From Eumeta japonica (lineage: Eukaryota > Arthropoda > Insecta > Lepidoptera > Psychidae), in contig BGZK01000082.1 in NCBI GenBank assembly GCA_005406025.1, forward strand, positions 62,001-126,000: a DNA stretch of 64,000 nt, given 5' to 3'. Below the pieces are notes generated by a model that was given only the letters and a program-made list of their open reading frames with translations, was not told the origin of the DNA and made no database searches. Made by a program: the position numbers and the translations under genes. Numbering within the stretch: position 1 is the stretch's first letter; each line of letters begins with the position of its first letter. Below are positions 37,434-48,707 of the stretch, one piece after another.

Positions 37434-37532
37434 CGACCATACCGTTACGGACGGCTTGTATACCGGTTGTCCCATACGCTGAAGTTAAGCGACGTTGGGC
37501 TCGGTATAAATACTTGATGGATGACCGCCGAG
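37434..37532 (+). rRNA. Diverged 5S rRNA-like fragment
   Basis: CGACCATACC, then GCTGAAGTTAAGCGACGTTGGGC, then TACTTGATGGATGACCGCC follow the order and spacing of insect 5S rRNA, including the box A and box C regions of its internal promoter. The 5' third and the 3' end are diverged or missing, so this is a pseudogene or the head of a 5S-derived SINE. No poly-A-flanked body was recognised after it. Confidence 0.65.
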
Positions 37533-37639
37533 CTCTCGAGCGGTCAGCTCGGGATGTTCATTTTTCTCAACCATATTGAATTTTGATCACTGTCATGTTT
37601 CTAGTGACACTCAAAAGACGAATCGATTGACTTAAGAAT

Positions 37640-37760
37640 CATTAAAATCGGTCCACACGTTTTGGAGCGCCACAAATTAAAATATATGCACACATACATA
37701 CATATGTAGGCTGACAAACACGTTATCCTACACTGCGTCGCGCAGTCGGGTAAAAACAAG
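37640..37760 (+). repeat. Lepidopteran repeat tail
   Basis: ATCGGTCCACACGTTTTGGAG, then ACATACATACATATG, GGCTGACAAACACG and GCGCAGTCGGGTAAAA follow the order of a common lepidopteran repeat 3' end. Confidence 0.55.
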
Positions 37761-37894
37761 CACACTTTATTCGCCGGCCAGAAACCGTAATATGGAACAC
37801 TCTATTTAACTGAGAACTGTAACTGAATATAGGAAGCCATTTTTAGAATTTCGTGTTTTTTCATCTAGAAAAATTGAGACAAGGTCAGGAACTC

Positions 37895-38119
37895 ATTCAA
37901 CACCCACACGGGCGGAGCTGTGGGTGAAAGCTGGTGTTACATAATAACAAATATTCCGTAATACTTAAAATTAACCTAATTACGAAACTATTAGAACTAA
38001 ATAATCCGTCATAATTATTAAATAATTAAAAAAATAAATAATCCACATCAAAAACCATGTTAGCTTTGAGACCTTGAGTAGTTCCTCGACACATGCCTAA
38101 AAGCGTCTCGCACTAACGA
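37895..38119. other. AT-rich DNA with a GGCGGAGCTGTGGGTGAAAG fragment
   Basis: The fragment near 37910 is related to the GGGTGAAGCCGCGG module. Nothing else recognised. Confidence 0.35.
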
Positions 38120-38390
38120 AATACCATTTTCCGCGTTGCCGGTGTCGCCGGTGACAAAAATACACAACAGAGCGCAACTTCGCTTAACATCGCTAAGGCC
38201 GAGAACTGTGGCGTTTCTGGAACTTGGCGAGGACCCGAAACAGAATTACACGTCGCCGACGCGCGCGACCCACGAATTAGACGCTCACTGGCATAAGTTT
38301 CGGCGACGGCGACCATAAGTTTAACCGCCCAACTTATTTGTGTATGTGATGATTGATCGCCGCGGGGTTGCGATACGGGATGTTCGGATA
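38120..38390. promoter_or_regulatory. CpG-dense island
   Basis: CpG-rich words (GGTGTCGCCGGTGAC, GTCGCCGACGCGCGCGACC, GATCGCCGCGGGG) cluster here. Open frames on both strands follow from composition. Possible regulatory island or unrecognised first exon. Confidence 0.3.
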
Positions 38391-38607
38391 CGTTATCAGT
38401 TTGATTGCGTATGCTTATTAAATGTATGAAGAATAATTCCGATATTATGTGTCTTTTCTTTTATCGTTTATTGCTGTCCAAATTTAAATGGAAAAGTAAT
38501 ACAATTAAAAATAATTAAAAAAATGTTCTTATGTTGACAAACGATTGTATTACAGAAAGACAGGATAATAAGATAGTTTAGTGACTCGGTAGCTAAAAGT
38601 TCTAATT

Positions 38608-38672
38608 GCCTGATTAGCGCAGTTGGCAGTAATTTTACTCGCTGCGCTGGAGGCGTGGGTTAGATCCCACAA
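38608..38672 (+). tRNA. tRNA-like sequence (probable SINE head)
   Basis: GATTAGCGCAGTTGGCAGT fits a pol III A box and GGGTTAGATCCCAC a degenerate B box, at tRNA-like spacing. The acceptor stem does not close convincingly, so this is a tRNA-derived SINE head or pseudogene, not a functional tRNA. It sits 16 bp before dispersed repeat B copy 2. Confidence 0.45.
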
Positions 38673-38688
38673 CATTTATTTACTATTC

Positions 38689-39113
38689 AAATTGGTTGCC
38701 TATAAATCGGTATACAGGCGAAAGTTTACGTGACAACGACTTTGAATGGTAAAATCATTTTAATGTGAATATTCATTCTGTAGGAAGAAGGATGAAATAA
38801 TAGTAACAATTTAAAACATTTATTTATACAAAGAATTATATTTAAAACATTAATTTATACAAAGAATCTCACTGAATTTCATATTAACAAATTTTATTTT
38901 ACCTTTACACATCATACGTTTATATACAAATATACATACAATAGCTTGCATTTGCAAGCCATATTCTCAGCGCGCAGACCGATCAGGTTGAGTGGAGACG
39001 CAAGGCATTCGGCGGGCTCTCTCGTTCGGTGACTCATCGTTACGTTACCGAGCGTTACATTTTTCAAAGTGACTCAGCCGCAACCTAATTTAAGACGTTG
39101 TCACGTCAAAATA
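38689..39113 (+). repeat. Dispersed repeat B, copy 2 (about 425 bp)
   Basis: It aligns end to end with 15070-15534. The differences are mostly short losses within runs or short direct repeats (for example CTCTCTCTCG to CTCTCG). Few are substitutions. Confidence 0.8.
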
Positions 39114-40079
39114 AATCCTAAATCTGAATTTTTCTATGTATTTTATTTATATGTTTGCGTAAGAAAGTATTTATATGTTTTATGTCAACTATCTGGTACG
39201 CACATTACAAGCTACGTTGCTCAATTTGGGATCACACGGTGATGTATCTATGCCCGGAAATATTATACTACTTTTCTTATGGTATCTTAGGGTTACCTGA
39301 CTTACAGCGTTAATTAATAAAAGGCATGTTTCTTATTTATAAGTTGCACGTTACATCATGAAATCATTATAAAGATTGCTGGTGTTTTACGAATACTAAT
39401 TACGAATATTTATCAAAATCCGTCAAGCAACTGTCACAATAATTTTTCGTCGCCATCCTGGATTTACGACATATATACATTATTTACAAACTTCTCTAAA
39501 AATCATAATAATTATGTAGAACTTCATAACTTTCTCTTCTTTTTCGAATTCTCTTGATATAAAATACATTTTTTTTAAATTCACACCTACTTCTAAAAAG
39601 ACTAGCCAGAAACCACAGACAATATTCAATACAATCTTTAATCATCTCTCTCGCTTCACTAAGGATGCGTCAATCGCAAAAGTTTCGGCTTAAGACGCAT
39701 ATAATCTTAATCGATATGTATTTATTCGACTTGCAGGCATTCGTCTATTTTGCATATACGTTATTTTTGAACGGAAATCATGTATTAACGGATAACAAAA
39801 ACGCTTAACACCTATCTCGTTCATTGAGCCGGTTGCACCACTCGGATTATAATAGCCCATACATTTATATTATTATCTAAAATGTATTGCGACCGTCGCC
39901 TTAACATAGACCAATATACACCTCTCACAAGCTTCAGTGATTGACACTGATTATGCGTTCTAAGAAGCAATTGTAGTTATTTGTGTAGGTATATGACGGA
40001 CACCTACGAAAAAAGCGCATACGCAAGATAAAATGGCAGTAAAGTGCGCGGTCGCATATTAAAAGATATAAGAGCCAAA
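39114..40079. other. AT-rich DNA, nothing recognised
   Basis: No gene recognised. Confidence 0.4.
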
Positions 40080-40230
40080 CAACATGAAATTCATTTACAA
40101 CAAAACGGCGCTAATGAATCATTAAAAAGAAATACAGAGAAATCCGTTAATGATTCCGAATGACAGCTGAAGAGGCAAATTATCGGGGTCTGTTTGAAAT
40201 TTAATTCCAACGAGAAAATTTTGTCCAATC
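40080..40230. promoter_or_regulatory. Candidate conserved noncoding element
   Basis: The block contains several homeodomain-type cores (CTAATGAATCATTA, GTTAATGATTCC) next to TGACAGCTG, which combines a TALE-type TGACAG and an E-box. This is the composition of developmental enhancers, but the assignment rests on motif density alone. Confidence 0.2.
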
Positions 40231-40444
40231 TTGTATTGCTTTTACGGCACACTAATTTAAATAGTCAAAAAACATATACCTAAATATAGAACTCGCGACT
40301 AATGCATTTAATGAGAACGAGGGAAAATCAAAACTCTCTTTTCATCACTCTATCACCTTAAGCCGCCCACGCTGGACCAGGGAAAGTTGCGAGCTGTTAA
40401 TGACAACGTTCAGTAGACAAACCCTTCAAACTAAAAACGACACA

Positions 40445-40497
40445 GTCGACATGGTTTTGACGTCAACACATGTCGACCGAGCGCACGCGTCGACATG
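40445..40497. promoter_or_regulatory. Quasi-palindromic cluster around a TTGACGTCAA (CRE-type) core
   Basis: GTCGACATG (40445-40453), TTGACGTCAA (40457-40466) and CATGTCGAC (40469-40477) form a nearly symmetric 33-bp unit. A third GTCGACATG lies at 40489-40497. The core contains the palindromic CREB/ATF site TGACGTCA. Confidence 0.35.
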
Positions 40498-41269
40498 ACT
40501 TGTCACCCTGACGTGACTTTAACCTTATAAGGATATCAGAATTAGTCTGCTAGATCGAAGGCTTCACTCACTCTCCGAAGTACAGACAAGGTCGTATAAA
40601 TTGACTGAGTACTCCAACTCCACCACACTTCTTCTTTTTATGCCTAACATTTAATACTTTCCCTTGATCTCCTAAAAATATTACCCGAGCAAAAAGCAAA
40701 TTAAATGCTATAGGATTATAAAGCAACCGCCACTTAATTATTTGGGATCTGTACCTCGTTAATGTTTGAGGACTCATTAATTGCCTTAATAACGTTACCA
40801 GTCAAACGAAAATTTATCAAAACGGTTCTTTGACAAATGTGCTGTTTTGAAAATTTCCAAATAATGTTGTATTTCAATATAAATACCTATTTACATCGCA
40901 ATTCTTTTACAATAAAGGGATTCCAAGAAAAAATGCAGGTTTAATAATGAAGATTTTCACAAAAAGAACTTTAGAGACACTTTAATTATTTAATAATCAC
41001 AAGTAAACACGATTTTTGAGTCTGAGCTCTCTATTGCCGTTTTTGATTAATTATGTCTAACTAAACAAAAAAAAAAATACTTTTATGTAATAAAGTTTGC
41101 TTTTGTAGCAACCAGAACGAAATTTAAAAATTTTAAGAAAACCTAAATTTTTAATTCAGTAGAATACAAAAGCAAGAAAAAGAAATTTAATTTATATGTT
41201 AATCATTTTTATTTACAAATAACAATAAAGATAACTCTCCAAATATATAAAAAGAAACTGAAAAAAGCT
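40498..41269. other. AT-rich DNA, no gene recognised
   Basis: A 69-codon minus-strand frame at 40568-40777 has no known domain. Confidence 0.4.
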
Positions 41270-43035
41270 TTAAAACTGAATATTTTTTGTTTTTCCTCTG
41301 TGCGAGTAGGAACTTTCTCGTATTACACTCCAAATGTAGTCACTCATCATGTTCTCATTATATTGATAACGCTGTTCAAAGTTCAACATATGTTGATGAA
41401 AGCGTTCTCTTTGCTCTTCTGAACATGCCCCCAAGTTATCTTTAAGCTGATCTAAGTGAGCATGTAGCATATGTACTTTAAGGGACATTCTGCAACCCAT
41501 GAGTTTGAATTCGAATATTCTAATGTCAAGCATATTAGAAATGAGCTCTTTATAATTTGCAGCTTTTTTATTGCCAAGAAAGCCATGGATCACTGCTTTA
41601 AAGCTGAGCCACGCTTGTTTTTCGTGGGCGTTCATTAACTCGGGGAATTCTTCATTGACCATTAATTTCTTAATTTATGGACCGACGAAAATACCATATT
41701 TAACTTTAGCCTCTGACAATTTAGGGAAAAAGCTCAAGCATTCAAAAGCTGGACAGTCTTAATGAAGAGCCTTCACAAATTGCTCCATGAGGCCTAATTT
41801 AATATGCAACGGAGGCATCAAAATATGATCGGCCTTCACAATCGGCTCACTCCTGACATTATGTTTTCCTAATGTAAAACTCGATCCGTTTATGCCATGA
41901 CTGCTGCTTGTAGTGAAGTTTGTCGGCTCTACTGTCACATAAGCAAAGATAGCATGGATATTTAGTGTATCCGCCTTGAATTCCCAACAGAAAACCCACC
42001 ATCTTTAAATCCCCTATCACTGGTCAAGCATACTATTCATACTGTAAATTTTGAAGCACCATTTTAAAGCTTTTGTAATTTTCTTTGAGCATTATAGAAT
42101 GAGCCAGAGGTAGAGATGGAAATTTATTGCCATTATGAAGAAGACCTGCTTTTAAACTTTTTGTAGAGCTGTCGATGAAAAGACACCACTTAGAAGGAAC
42201 GCAAGGGATTCCGATTGTTTCATATAAACCTTTTACATCATTGCGATAACAAAGTCCGTCTTCCTTTGTAAAAAATGCAGAAAATATTTCATGACGTTTC
42301 CTTTGATCATTTATATTAACATTCTTCTTGAGAAAATTCCATTGTTTCAGCCGTGAAGTTAATATTTCTGCTTCAAGTAGGTTTAAGTCTCTAACTAAGT
42401 CATTAAGCTCTTCTGAATTAATAAGATGAGGTTCAACAGACACTGAATCGAGTAAGAATTCGCTGCATCCGCTACTACCAGACACTTGTGATGGCGGCAG
42501 CTGTTCCTTCATATTGAACGAGAAGGCACAGGAAAATGTTCACTATGGGGTATTGAAGCGGTTTTTGATGGTAGATCTGGGTCTGAATTTATTTGGCATG
42601 TTTTCCAGCCCGACGCTTACGTGGATTAACAACACGAAAGTAGCAATCATTGATGTGATTAGTTGGCTCCTTCCATATTCTCGGCACTGCAAATTTCCTA
42701 CTTTTTTTTTTCTCCTCGATACTAGGCTGGAAAAAAATAAGATACAGATAAGATACGCACGTTATTCATTACATATCTTACATTTTTTGCAATTAGTATC
42801 CTTGAAAGTTATGATATACTCTCTTACCTTCTAATGTATTTTTGCAGTCAGTACATGAGAGTTTAGGTGCCCATATATTATCTGGGCTTCTAATGGTACG
42901 ATTAAAATAAGTTTCATAACCTTCACAGAGTTTTATATTTGACGACAAACTGAAGTTTTTAGTCCTCACTTTAATGAATTCTTCGCAAATGTAGCAAAAA
43001 GAATTAACATCATTTTTACACTTTTTAGAAGCCAT
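41270..43035 (-). pseudogene. Decayed member of an uncharacterised, arthropod-expanded gene family
   Basis: Minus-strand pieces follow one another in the order of a single protein. An N-terminal cysteine-rich segment comes first (CYICEEFIKV, then CTDCKNTLEG, 43035-42793). It is followed by an arginine-lysine-rich part with FAVPRIWKEP (about 42690), a middle domain (42512-42033), a segment with LMPPLHIKLGLMEQFVKAL (about 41800), and the C-terminus (41662-41270) with ELMNAHEKQAW, GCRMSLKVHMLHAHLDQL and EERERFHQHM-like residues. I know this layout from highly copied insect proteins of unknown function, usually intronless and thought to be mobile-element derived. Frameshifts separate the pieces. 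No termini were identified. Confidence 0.65.
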
Positions 43036-43449
43036 TTTAGACTTCGCGCATCTTAAGACATCTTAAAACCGTTGTTGCTCTGCAAACTGTCTGCCAAAAT
43101 CTTAAAATATTTATTTTTCATTTTAAAATGTACAAAAACAAAATTTATTTGCTATGAAGCTTCCGGTTACTTTTAGCTGCAGACAATCAGAAAATATTAA
43201 TTTAATAACAAACCCAAATAATTTTTTTTGTTGACTTGTGTAATCATTAGACAAATTGAGTACTTTTTAGTTCTGTGATCATGATCATGAATTTTATTTA
43301 CTCAACTATTTTAATTGCTACTATATATGCACGTGTCAAAATAACATTAAATTCACTGAAAATAAATCCGTTTGCCAGTTGAGTTTAATAGCTCATAAAT
43401 CAATCCTCAACCTCCATTATAAAACTAAAACATGTATTTATGTACATCG
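43036..43449. other. AT-rich DNA, nothing recognised
   Basis: No feature recognised. Confidence 0.4.
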
Positions 43450-43720
43450 ACCAAAGTCGCCATAAATAAGCGAGGCCCCCGACTTAAATCGTGTTCGCAA
43501 AGAGATAACGTCTTCCGCCTTCAATTTAGCAATCTTAATGCGTCCAATCTATCAGCCTTAATTGTCAGCAATTCGAGATTTGATTGTTCTTAGCGAATTC
43601 TCGAACCCGAAGGTAACCCAAAAATTCCGCTTCCATTTTATTCCACAAAGCAATTTCGCCAGTAATAGGTTTCCGCTGGTGCCGTGGATCGTTTAAAAGA
43701 TTTTCCTATTGATAGCACGA
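43450..43720. promoter_or_regulatory. Candidate conserved noncoding element
   Basis: A less AT-biased block with CTATCAGCCTTAATTGTCAG and repeated AATT/ATTA cores. It has no frame and no repeat signature, which is why it stands out. Function is a guess. Confidence 0.15.
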
Positions 43721-45002
43721 AAATGAAGCAACTGAATTTTTCCTTCGACGCGGTTATCAAAGAGCCGTTTGTCTCTTATTCGATCTCACTCTATCTTCAC
43801 ACGCGACTAAAATCTCCCTCGTGACCTCTAGCTTTTCATTTCTTATCCTGATTCTGATTGTCATCTCGGTTTCGATTCCGTTATACCATATCTCTTATGT
43901 TTTGACTGATACACCCACTGTTCAAGAAAAAACTAAAAGCCGTTCCTACAGAATGAAAAAAAAAATCAATTGAAATTTTTCCACCCATTTTCAAGTGGTG
44001 GACGGCAAACAAGCATGAAATCTAAAAATATATTTTGGGTTTTATTTATTCTACGCCACCTTTTAATACAAATATATTTATACATATATTTAATGCATAA
44101 ACAGGAATTTTTTTAACGCTTCGCTGTATGCCGAATATTCGAAGATTGTGAATAATTTCAAATTTCGCTGTATAACCTTTGTTATAATTATTATTATATT
44201 TTGTCGAACTCTAAGTTTACGGTTACTGCCCAGAAGAGTAGACAGGGACCACACACCTTCACGCGGTATAATCTTTACATATCTCTCTCGCTTCACTATC
44301 ACCTTCATCATCAATCCTTTCATCTTAGTTCATCGATTTCGGGTACTTAAAATCCAACCCTTCTTTATTATAGAATATAATTCGTTCAACATAAGGTTTT
44401 CTATGATCAGTAACATTCGCTCTACCACATTCTTACGTCGGTTTTCATTTAGCCTTTGCAGATGATCAACCTACATGTAAATAAATATTTCTTAATTTTG
44501 GTTGATATTTTGTAACCATCCTAATTCTGATTTTTAAGGTATTTTTTTGAAACTAGTATATCCTTATATATATTAATTTCATGTTTTATTAAATTATAGA
44601 TAATAACCTGAAAGCTAGAAATAAATAAAAATGTAGGTATAGATATGTATATTTTTTTTATTTTAGCTCATGACGGCAAAAGTGACTAGCCAGCCAGTTG
44701 GCGGTTAGTTTGTGCAATGCTAATTTAACAAAGTTGCTCACAGCCATGGATAAATTTGGATTTATTTAACTCTTAATTTATGAACATAGAAATGGCCCCA
44801 CTTTTTACAGGCATAGAATTGCCTTCATTTTTGGTAAACAAATGATATAGTCTTACAATTACACTATTTTTTCCTCAGATTCTGATAATATTTACAGCCA
44901 GCTATTTTATATAAACCACTATACATTTATAAAAAAAAAAAACACCGGTAGCACTCCGGGAGTGCCGGCAGAAAACTTCAACAAAAACGGCAATACAGGA
45001 TT
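43721..45002. other. No gene recognised
   Basis: Open frames at 44090-44465 on both strands have no domain. The phrase TCTCTCTCGCTTCACTA near 44280 also occurs near 39645, so a small repeat may be present. A pyrimidine-rich CTGATTCTGATTG tract near 43850 resembles the hexamer tracts on the other strand. Confidence 0.35.
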
Positions 45003-45540
45003 TTGCATTACTTTAAAAGAATTGAATTTCAACATCGAGGTAGTCCGCACGCGCATATTTTAGCTTGGCTTGATAATGCCCCAGAAGACGCTCTTAACAA
45101 AGATTATAATAAAGCTATCGATCTTATCGATTTTTGATATCAGTATCTGCTGCCGAGGCTTCTGGTGATATCCGATTACAAACTAAAGCATACCTTTACT
45201 TGCTATAAAGGTATAGCATCGAGACGACAACAAAATGTAGATTTGAAGCTCCGTTTATGCCGGTTAAAGAAACCATGATTCTGACGCCTATACCAGACAC
45301 AGAAATGGTTTCCAACAGTACAAAGGCTAAATAGTTCAATCCGAAAAACTTGGAAAAATATAAATACAGTGGTTTTCAATCTCTACGATGAAAATAACAT
45401 TGCTTCAGATGAAGAATATGTCAATATTATTCGAGCAGAATTAATAGACCGCGAGTTTTTACGTTTTATAGTGCTCAGCTTATAGCTGGTTTCTTGACAG
45501 CAGTTACGGGCTAAAGCCAAGTAGGATTTTTCATCTAGTA
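45003..45540 (+). pseudogene. Helentron/Helitron-like Rep relic (second HUH lineage)
   Basis: An open stretch from 45003 to about 45137 contains FKRIEFQHRGSPHAHILAWL, with the HUH signature HAH. Continuing after a one-base loss in the T-run near 45138, SVSAAEASGDIRLQT and HTFTCYK-like residues follow, then FEAPFMPVKETMILTPIP and YSAQLIAGFL-like pieces. This matches the Rep domain of Helentron-type proteins and is clearly different from the Rep of the Helitron at 15973. No helicase and no termini are visible, so it is a truncated fragment. Confidence 0.75.
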
Positions 45541-46194
45541 TATTTATAAAAGTACTCCTCATTTTCTTTCACTACTTCATCATCACTTTTTCATTAATAG
45601 ATGCACTTTTGTTCAATTTCCATAATTTAAACAATTCACATATACGAATACCACAACAGTGTGGTTGCTACCCAACAGTCAAGTCATCAGCTGTCACCAT
45701 CCCTTGGATACGTGTGCACGCTGTACATCCTTTTACACGGACATTCGCACCTGCGCAAGCGCCCCTGTACTACGCCTAAACAGACAGCACCTCAGGCACG
45801 GTAGAAAAGGTGGGATATACCAGTTCCTCTCACTTCCCCTCGATCTTACACGCTTTTCGATCAGCATCCACGTGACCCTGACGCGAGTTTGGAAGTTTTA
45901 CCATACAAAAGTGCTCAGCGCCGCTAAAAGTTTTCACTTCAAAAATGAATAAAAATTTGTAGTAGCTTACCACACATAAAATTGAAGAATGGCAAAACAT
46001 TTTTCCGCTCTTTCGTTATTGTGGTGTGCGGCTGAATAGATCTTTGATTTAACCAATATTCTTAATTTTTTTTTTTCTTTTCTGAAAATAATTATTTTAT
46101 ATTAGCTTCAATTGTCATTAATTTTATGTCCTTCTAGCTACAACTTCACAACCGTATGAGTGAAATGTTAAAATATCACAGGTTAGGTTTTATA
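45541..46194. other. No gene recognised
   Basis: A 97-codon plus-strand frame (45659-45952) lies in GC-richer sequence but has no known domain. It could be part of an unrecognised repeat. Confidence 0.3.
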
Positions 46195-46912
46195 AATACT
46201 TTCACCCCAAAAACATATGAACAAATTCTGTTCACATAGTCTCATGACCTATGGAATTTTGTTATGGGGTCACGCAGCCGATGTTAACGCAAATTTCGTG
46301 CTTCAGAAGCGAGCTATTCATGCTGTTTATGATTTGAGACCAATGGCGTCTCTCAGAGAAAAATTAAGGAAATTAATATTTTAACTTTAGCATCACAATA
46401 CATATATGAAAATCTAGTATATGTCAAGAGACATACCAAATCGTTCCAAAAAAGGGGCAACACCCATAACATTAACCGCTGCTCATAAGACCCGTCTAAG
46501 CAAATTTAATAAATCGTTTAAGGGGCAATATGTGCGCTTTTATAATAAGATCCCATCTGATATTCAAAATTTGCCATTTTATAAATTTAAACGTTTTGTT
46601 AAAATAAAATGATATGGCAGGGGCTATTATACCGTGTCTAAATATGTTAATGAAAAAACCCATGGGATTGAACTGCCCGGCTATAAAGTTGCTTCATGTT
46701 ATTACTAAGTGTTATACTGATGTTGTATTATTAATTATTAATATTTTGTATTGATGAGTAAAAGAGCAAACCTTGAGTATCTTGCCCATTCTTCTCATGG
46801 TGAATCAGCATTGGTGGTAATTTTAATGTCGAATACAGTTGTTAATGACGCATAACACATGTAATTTCTATTACCTACGAAATAAAGATATCTTTTATTT
46901 CATTTTATTTGA
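46195..46912 (+). mobile_element. 3' end of a CR1/Jockey-clade LINE
   Basis: Translating pieces gives LMTYGILLWGHAADVNA, VLQKRAIHAVYDLRP, SLREKLREINILTLASQY and, at 46500-46600, LSKFNKSFKGQYVRFYNKI. These come from the region after the reverse transcriptase domain of insect CR1/Jockey-type LINEs. A frameshift near 46370 is a one-base loss in an A-run. The 3' UTR and end near 46905 match the antisense copy at 52205-52560. The element is 5'-truncated, as LINE copies usually are. Confidence 0.8.
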
Positions 46913-48707
46913 GCAAAATTCGTTTACGCGTTTTCCACGATGTTCGATTTACAATAGTAACAATCCAAGCACTGACCCATATGGAGATACATCAGAATTT
47001 TACTAGGCACGATTGAATTTGTTGTCAAAACATATATTCGTGGAGATGTTATTTACAAATTTTCAAGGAGTAATATTACACAAGTTTGATTCATGCTGAC
47101 TTATTTATGTAATTGTAATTGAAGTTATACTTCTTTTGGCACGTTGGATGAGAGTGAATTTGTGAGCGCACAAACGACATATGAAGTTAACCACAGAATA
47201 GAAATAATAAAAAATATATTTTCAGCACTGAATATGGTTACAATACTGAGTGTTCATACTATATAGTTTACATAATTACAAGTGTTCATGCTATATATTA
47301 CATGAGTATATATTCATAACCCATTTCTTGCAAAATATAGTATTCTATGAATAATCAATTTTTGAGTATTAATTTTCCTAATTATTATTTTTTGTTCAAT
47401 TTATTATATATATAAACATTATTTAGTAAACTTTTAACATTGTGTTGTGAAAATTGTGAAAATTTGGAAGTGTTTTTTAAATATTAGAGTTACTAACCAT
47501 GTAAGTATAATATATAGATATATTTCTAACGAACTTATTATTTTTTTAACAAATAATTGAATATCAGTACACACACTCTTTTTTTTTAAATGTATTTGAC
47601 TCATTCACCTATGAATAATGATTATATATTTTGTACTGTATTGTATATTGTTACGTTAATATTTTCAGGTCAAAAATCTGTTTGATTGATTTAATATTTA
47701 TTGTCGATTACTACTGCATTTGAGTTATTTAAATATTATTCATTACGCCAAGAACATAACTTCTAACGCGTGTACATAGAGGTACACACACTCTTTTTTT
47801 TTTTTTTTTTTTTGTTTCATTGCTTCTGGGGACGCTAGATTACAGGGGGCAGATTCATACTTTGTTGACTGTTAATGTATTTTGCTGCACCTATTATTTA
47901 CGTTAGGCTTTAATTGCTCCATTAATGAAACTTGCCCTCCCGTTATTCTTTTTTTTTGGTCTATTCATAAGGAATAAAAGTTTGAACTAAACAAATAATA
48001 AATAAATTGCTAAAAATTTAAAATGGTCTTTATCTTAAATACCTATACAATGCATCTGACGCTGTGATAACCTATCTTTGACGTCATATGACTCACTTCA
48101 ACGCTATAAATATTTCCCTTCATTAAAGGAAATGACTTAAAGGTTTAGTTATGAAGTGTCGTATATTTAAAAGTTATTATTCGAAATAGAACCTTATTAC
48201 GCTTATTTAAGAATCTGTTTGCTTGATACGTTTATCCCAAAAGTGTGTTGTGCCACTGGCCCACTTAAATCAACATATCATACTTGTAGGCGTAAGTTTC
48301 ATAACTACTTGAAAATTATATAATTAATACTTGAATATAGAAAATCCCAGCGATTTGATTCATAACCTGTATTTTTTATGCTAATAAAATACTGTATTAT
48401 TTATTATGATTGCTAATTAACACATCGTTGCAAATTAATTATTTCTTAATACGAATCCCGTTTTTATAACCTAACTTTATGCAATTTCTTTTTCGTAAAC
48501 TACAAATATTAGATGGGGGAAAATTTTTTTTCGTATTTCATATGTAAAAAGTTACAGCAAAATCGCTTTCGTTATGCTGTTTTCATCTAGCTGGTTTCGA
48601 TACCATTAAATAAATGGCATTTTTAAAATGTTAAATGAAAGCAACAACAGTGTCCCGCCATTTTTTTAGTTTTTCTGTCCACCAAAATAAGTGAACCTAA
48701 CTTAGAA
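46913..48707. other. AT-rich DNA, nothing recognised
   Basis: There is a long T-run at 47792-47812, and a direct repeat of GTGTTCAT-CTATATA at 47250-47300. No gene. Confidence 0.4.

Noticed and set aside
43850..43900. Pyrimidine-rich tract as another hexamer satellite
   Set aside because: Too short and too degenerate to separate from chance, and no CCGCGG module beside it.
45659..45952. 97-codon plus-strand frame
   Set aside because: No known domain. It follows a Helentron relic and may be unrecognised repeat.
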